A stretch of 64,000 bases of DNA, taken from Taxillus chinensis (taxonomy: Eukaryota > Streptophyta > Magnoliopsida > Santalales > Loranthaceae). The stretch covers positions 55,207,097 through 55,271,096 of the forward strand of contig CM042092.1 of NCBI GenBank assembly GCA_023512835.1, written 5' to 3'. The notes below the pieces were generated by a model, which was not told where the DNA came from, searched no databases, and saw only the letters and a list, made by a program, of their open reading frames with translations. How positions within the stretch are numbered: the stretch's first letter is position 1; each line of letters begins with the position of its first letter. The translations under genes and the position numbers were made by a program. Positions 63,378 through 64,000 of the stretch are shown here, piece by piece.

Positions 63378-64000
63378 TCCTTTTTCATTGGTTGGAGGTG
63401 GCGAGTCTCAATAGTGGAGATTTTTGCCTCGTCTACCTCCAAACCATGTGCAGACACCTTGTGCCCTAGAACTATCCCCTCTGTTACCATGAAATGGCAT
63501 TTCTCCCAATTTAGGACTAGTTCCTTCTCCTCACATCTCTCTAAGACCACATCTAGATTTTTCAAGCACCTGTTGGTAAGAGGAACCAAACACCGAGAAG
63601 TCATCCATGAAGACCTCCATGATCTCCTCAACCAAACCCTGAAAAATAGCCATCATACACCTTTGAAAGGTGGCAGGGGCATTACAAAGCCCAAATGGCA
63701 TTCTCCTAAATGCAAATGTGCCAAAAGGGCACGTGAAGGTGGTCTTTTCTTGATCCTCGGGCTTAACCATGATCCGATTATACCCGGAATAGCCATCTAA
63801 AAAGCAAGAGTGACTATAGCCGGCTAACCTATCCAACATTTGGTCAATGAAAGGAAGAGGAAAATGATCCTTCCTAGTGGCCTTGTTCAGCTTCCTATAG
63901 TCAACACACACTCTCCACCCCGTCACGGTGTGAGATGGGATCAATTCATTTTTCTCATTCTTAATCACGGTCATGCCCCCTTTCTTGGGCACAACATGCA
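63374..64000 (-). pseudogene. Athila reverse transcriptase, truncated by the window
   Basis: The palm and part of the fingers of a Ty3/gypsy reverse transcriptase. Seen in order: VCVDYRKLNKAT; FLDGYSGYNRI with the first catalytic Asp (residue 66 of the 153-codon ORF at 63531-63992); PFGLCNAPATFQRCM; and the active-site FMDD (63600-63611), the Athila form of YxDD. A frameshift near 63570 moves to the frame with LERCEEKELVLNWEKCHF, which runs on into the RNase H connection. The first part is outside the window. Confidence 0.92.

Larger units (their letters stand above)
55185..64000 (-). mobile_element. Athila-type element B, 3' portion
   Basis: A minus-strand Ty3/gypsy element of the same family as A. 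Reading in its own direction from the right edge: reverse transcriptase, RNase H, integrase without a chromodomain, a spacer with a promoter-like cluster, an env-position ORF with a Ulp1-like end, a non-coding 3' region, and the 3' LTR. The gag, protease and 5' LTR lie outside the window. FMDD in RT, the integrase C-terminus, LTR length and family primer site all point to Athila. Every coding part has frameshifts, so it is inactive. Confidence 0.88.

Overview
The window is repeat-dense DNA from a flowering plant, and no intact host gene is visible. The evidence is the set of element families. There is an L1-type LINE with a zf-CCHC ORF1, a Ty1/copia element, a chromovirus (Tekay)-like long-LTR element primed by initiator tRNA-Met, and Athila-type Ty3/gypsy elements with a tRNA-Asp primer site. 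There is also a LOG-like cytokinin-activation gene remnant. Long satellite arrays suggest a pericentromeric or other heterochromatic location. I cannot name the species; a dicot is only a weak guess.

Layout. 1-1942: two copies of a 975-bp higher-order satellite, each built of four diverged 218-263 bp subunits. 1945-2857: decayed LINE (end of ORF1, start of ORF2 endonuclease). 2858-3938: copia 5' LTR, primer site and broken gag, inserted in the LINE endonuclease. 3939-12667: a minus-strand, non-autonomous long-LTR element (3.3-kb LTRs, 3.0-kb interior without pol), inserted inside the copia gag zinc knuckle. Its interior carries a LOG-like pseudogene and an unknown 96-codon ORF, which has a decayed second copy inside the LTR. 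12668-13167: a 500-N assembly gap that removes the outer part of the 5' LTR. 13168-41074: about 53.5 tandem copies of a 521-bp satellite that is itself a dimer of ~258 and ~263 bp halves. 41075-47725: Athila-type element A (minus strand), a deletion derivative with two 1.5-kb LTRs, a primer site and a broken gag-like region but no pol. 47726-55184: about 14 more copies of the 521-bp satellite, more diverged. 55185-64000: Athila-type element B (minus strand), running off the right edge, with 3' LTR, env-position ORF, integrase, RNase H and reverse transcriptase, all frameshifted.

The left part of the 521-bp array is nearly uniform. From about 34 kb rightward it becomes variable and is invaded by Athila elements, as expected for an array edge. 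The most notable items are: a Ulp1/SENP-like cysteine peptidase signature plus a SUMO-interaction-like motif in the env-position ORF of element B; a G-box cluster with a TATA box before that ORF, which resembles the element's own LTR promoter; and the LOG gene remnant carried inside the long-LTR element. Nothing here looks able to mobilise by itself.
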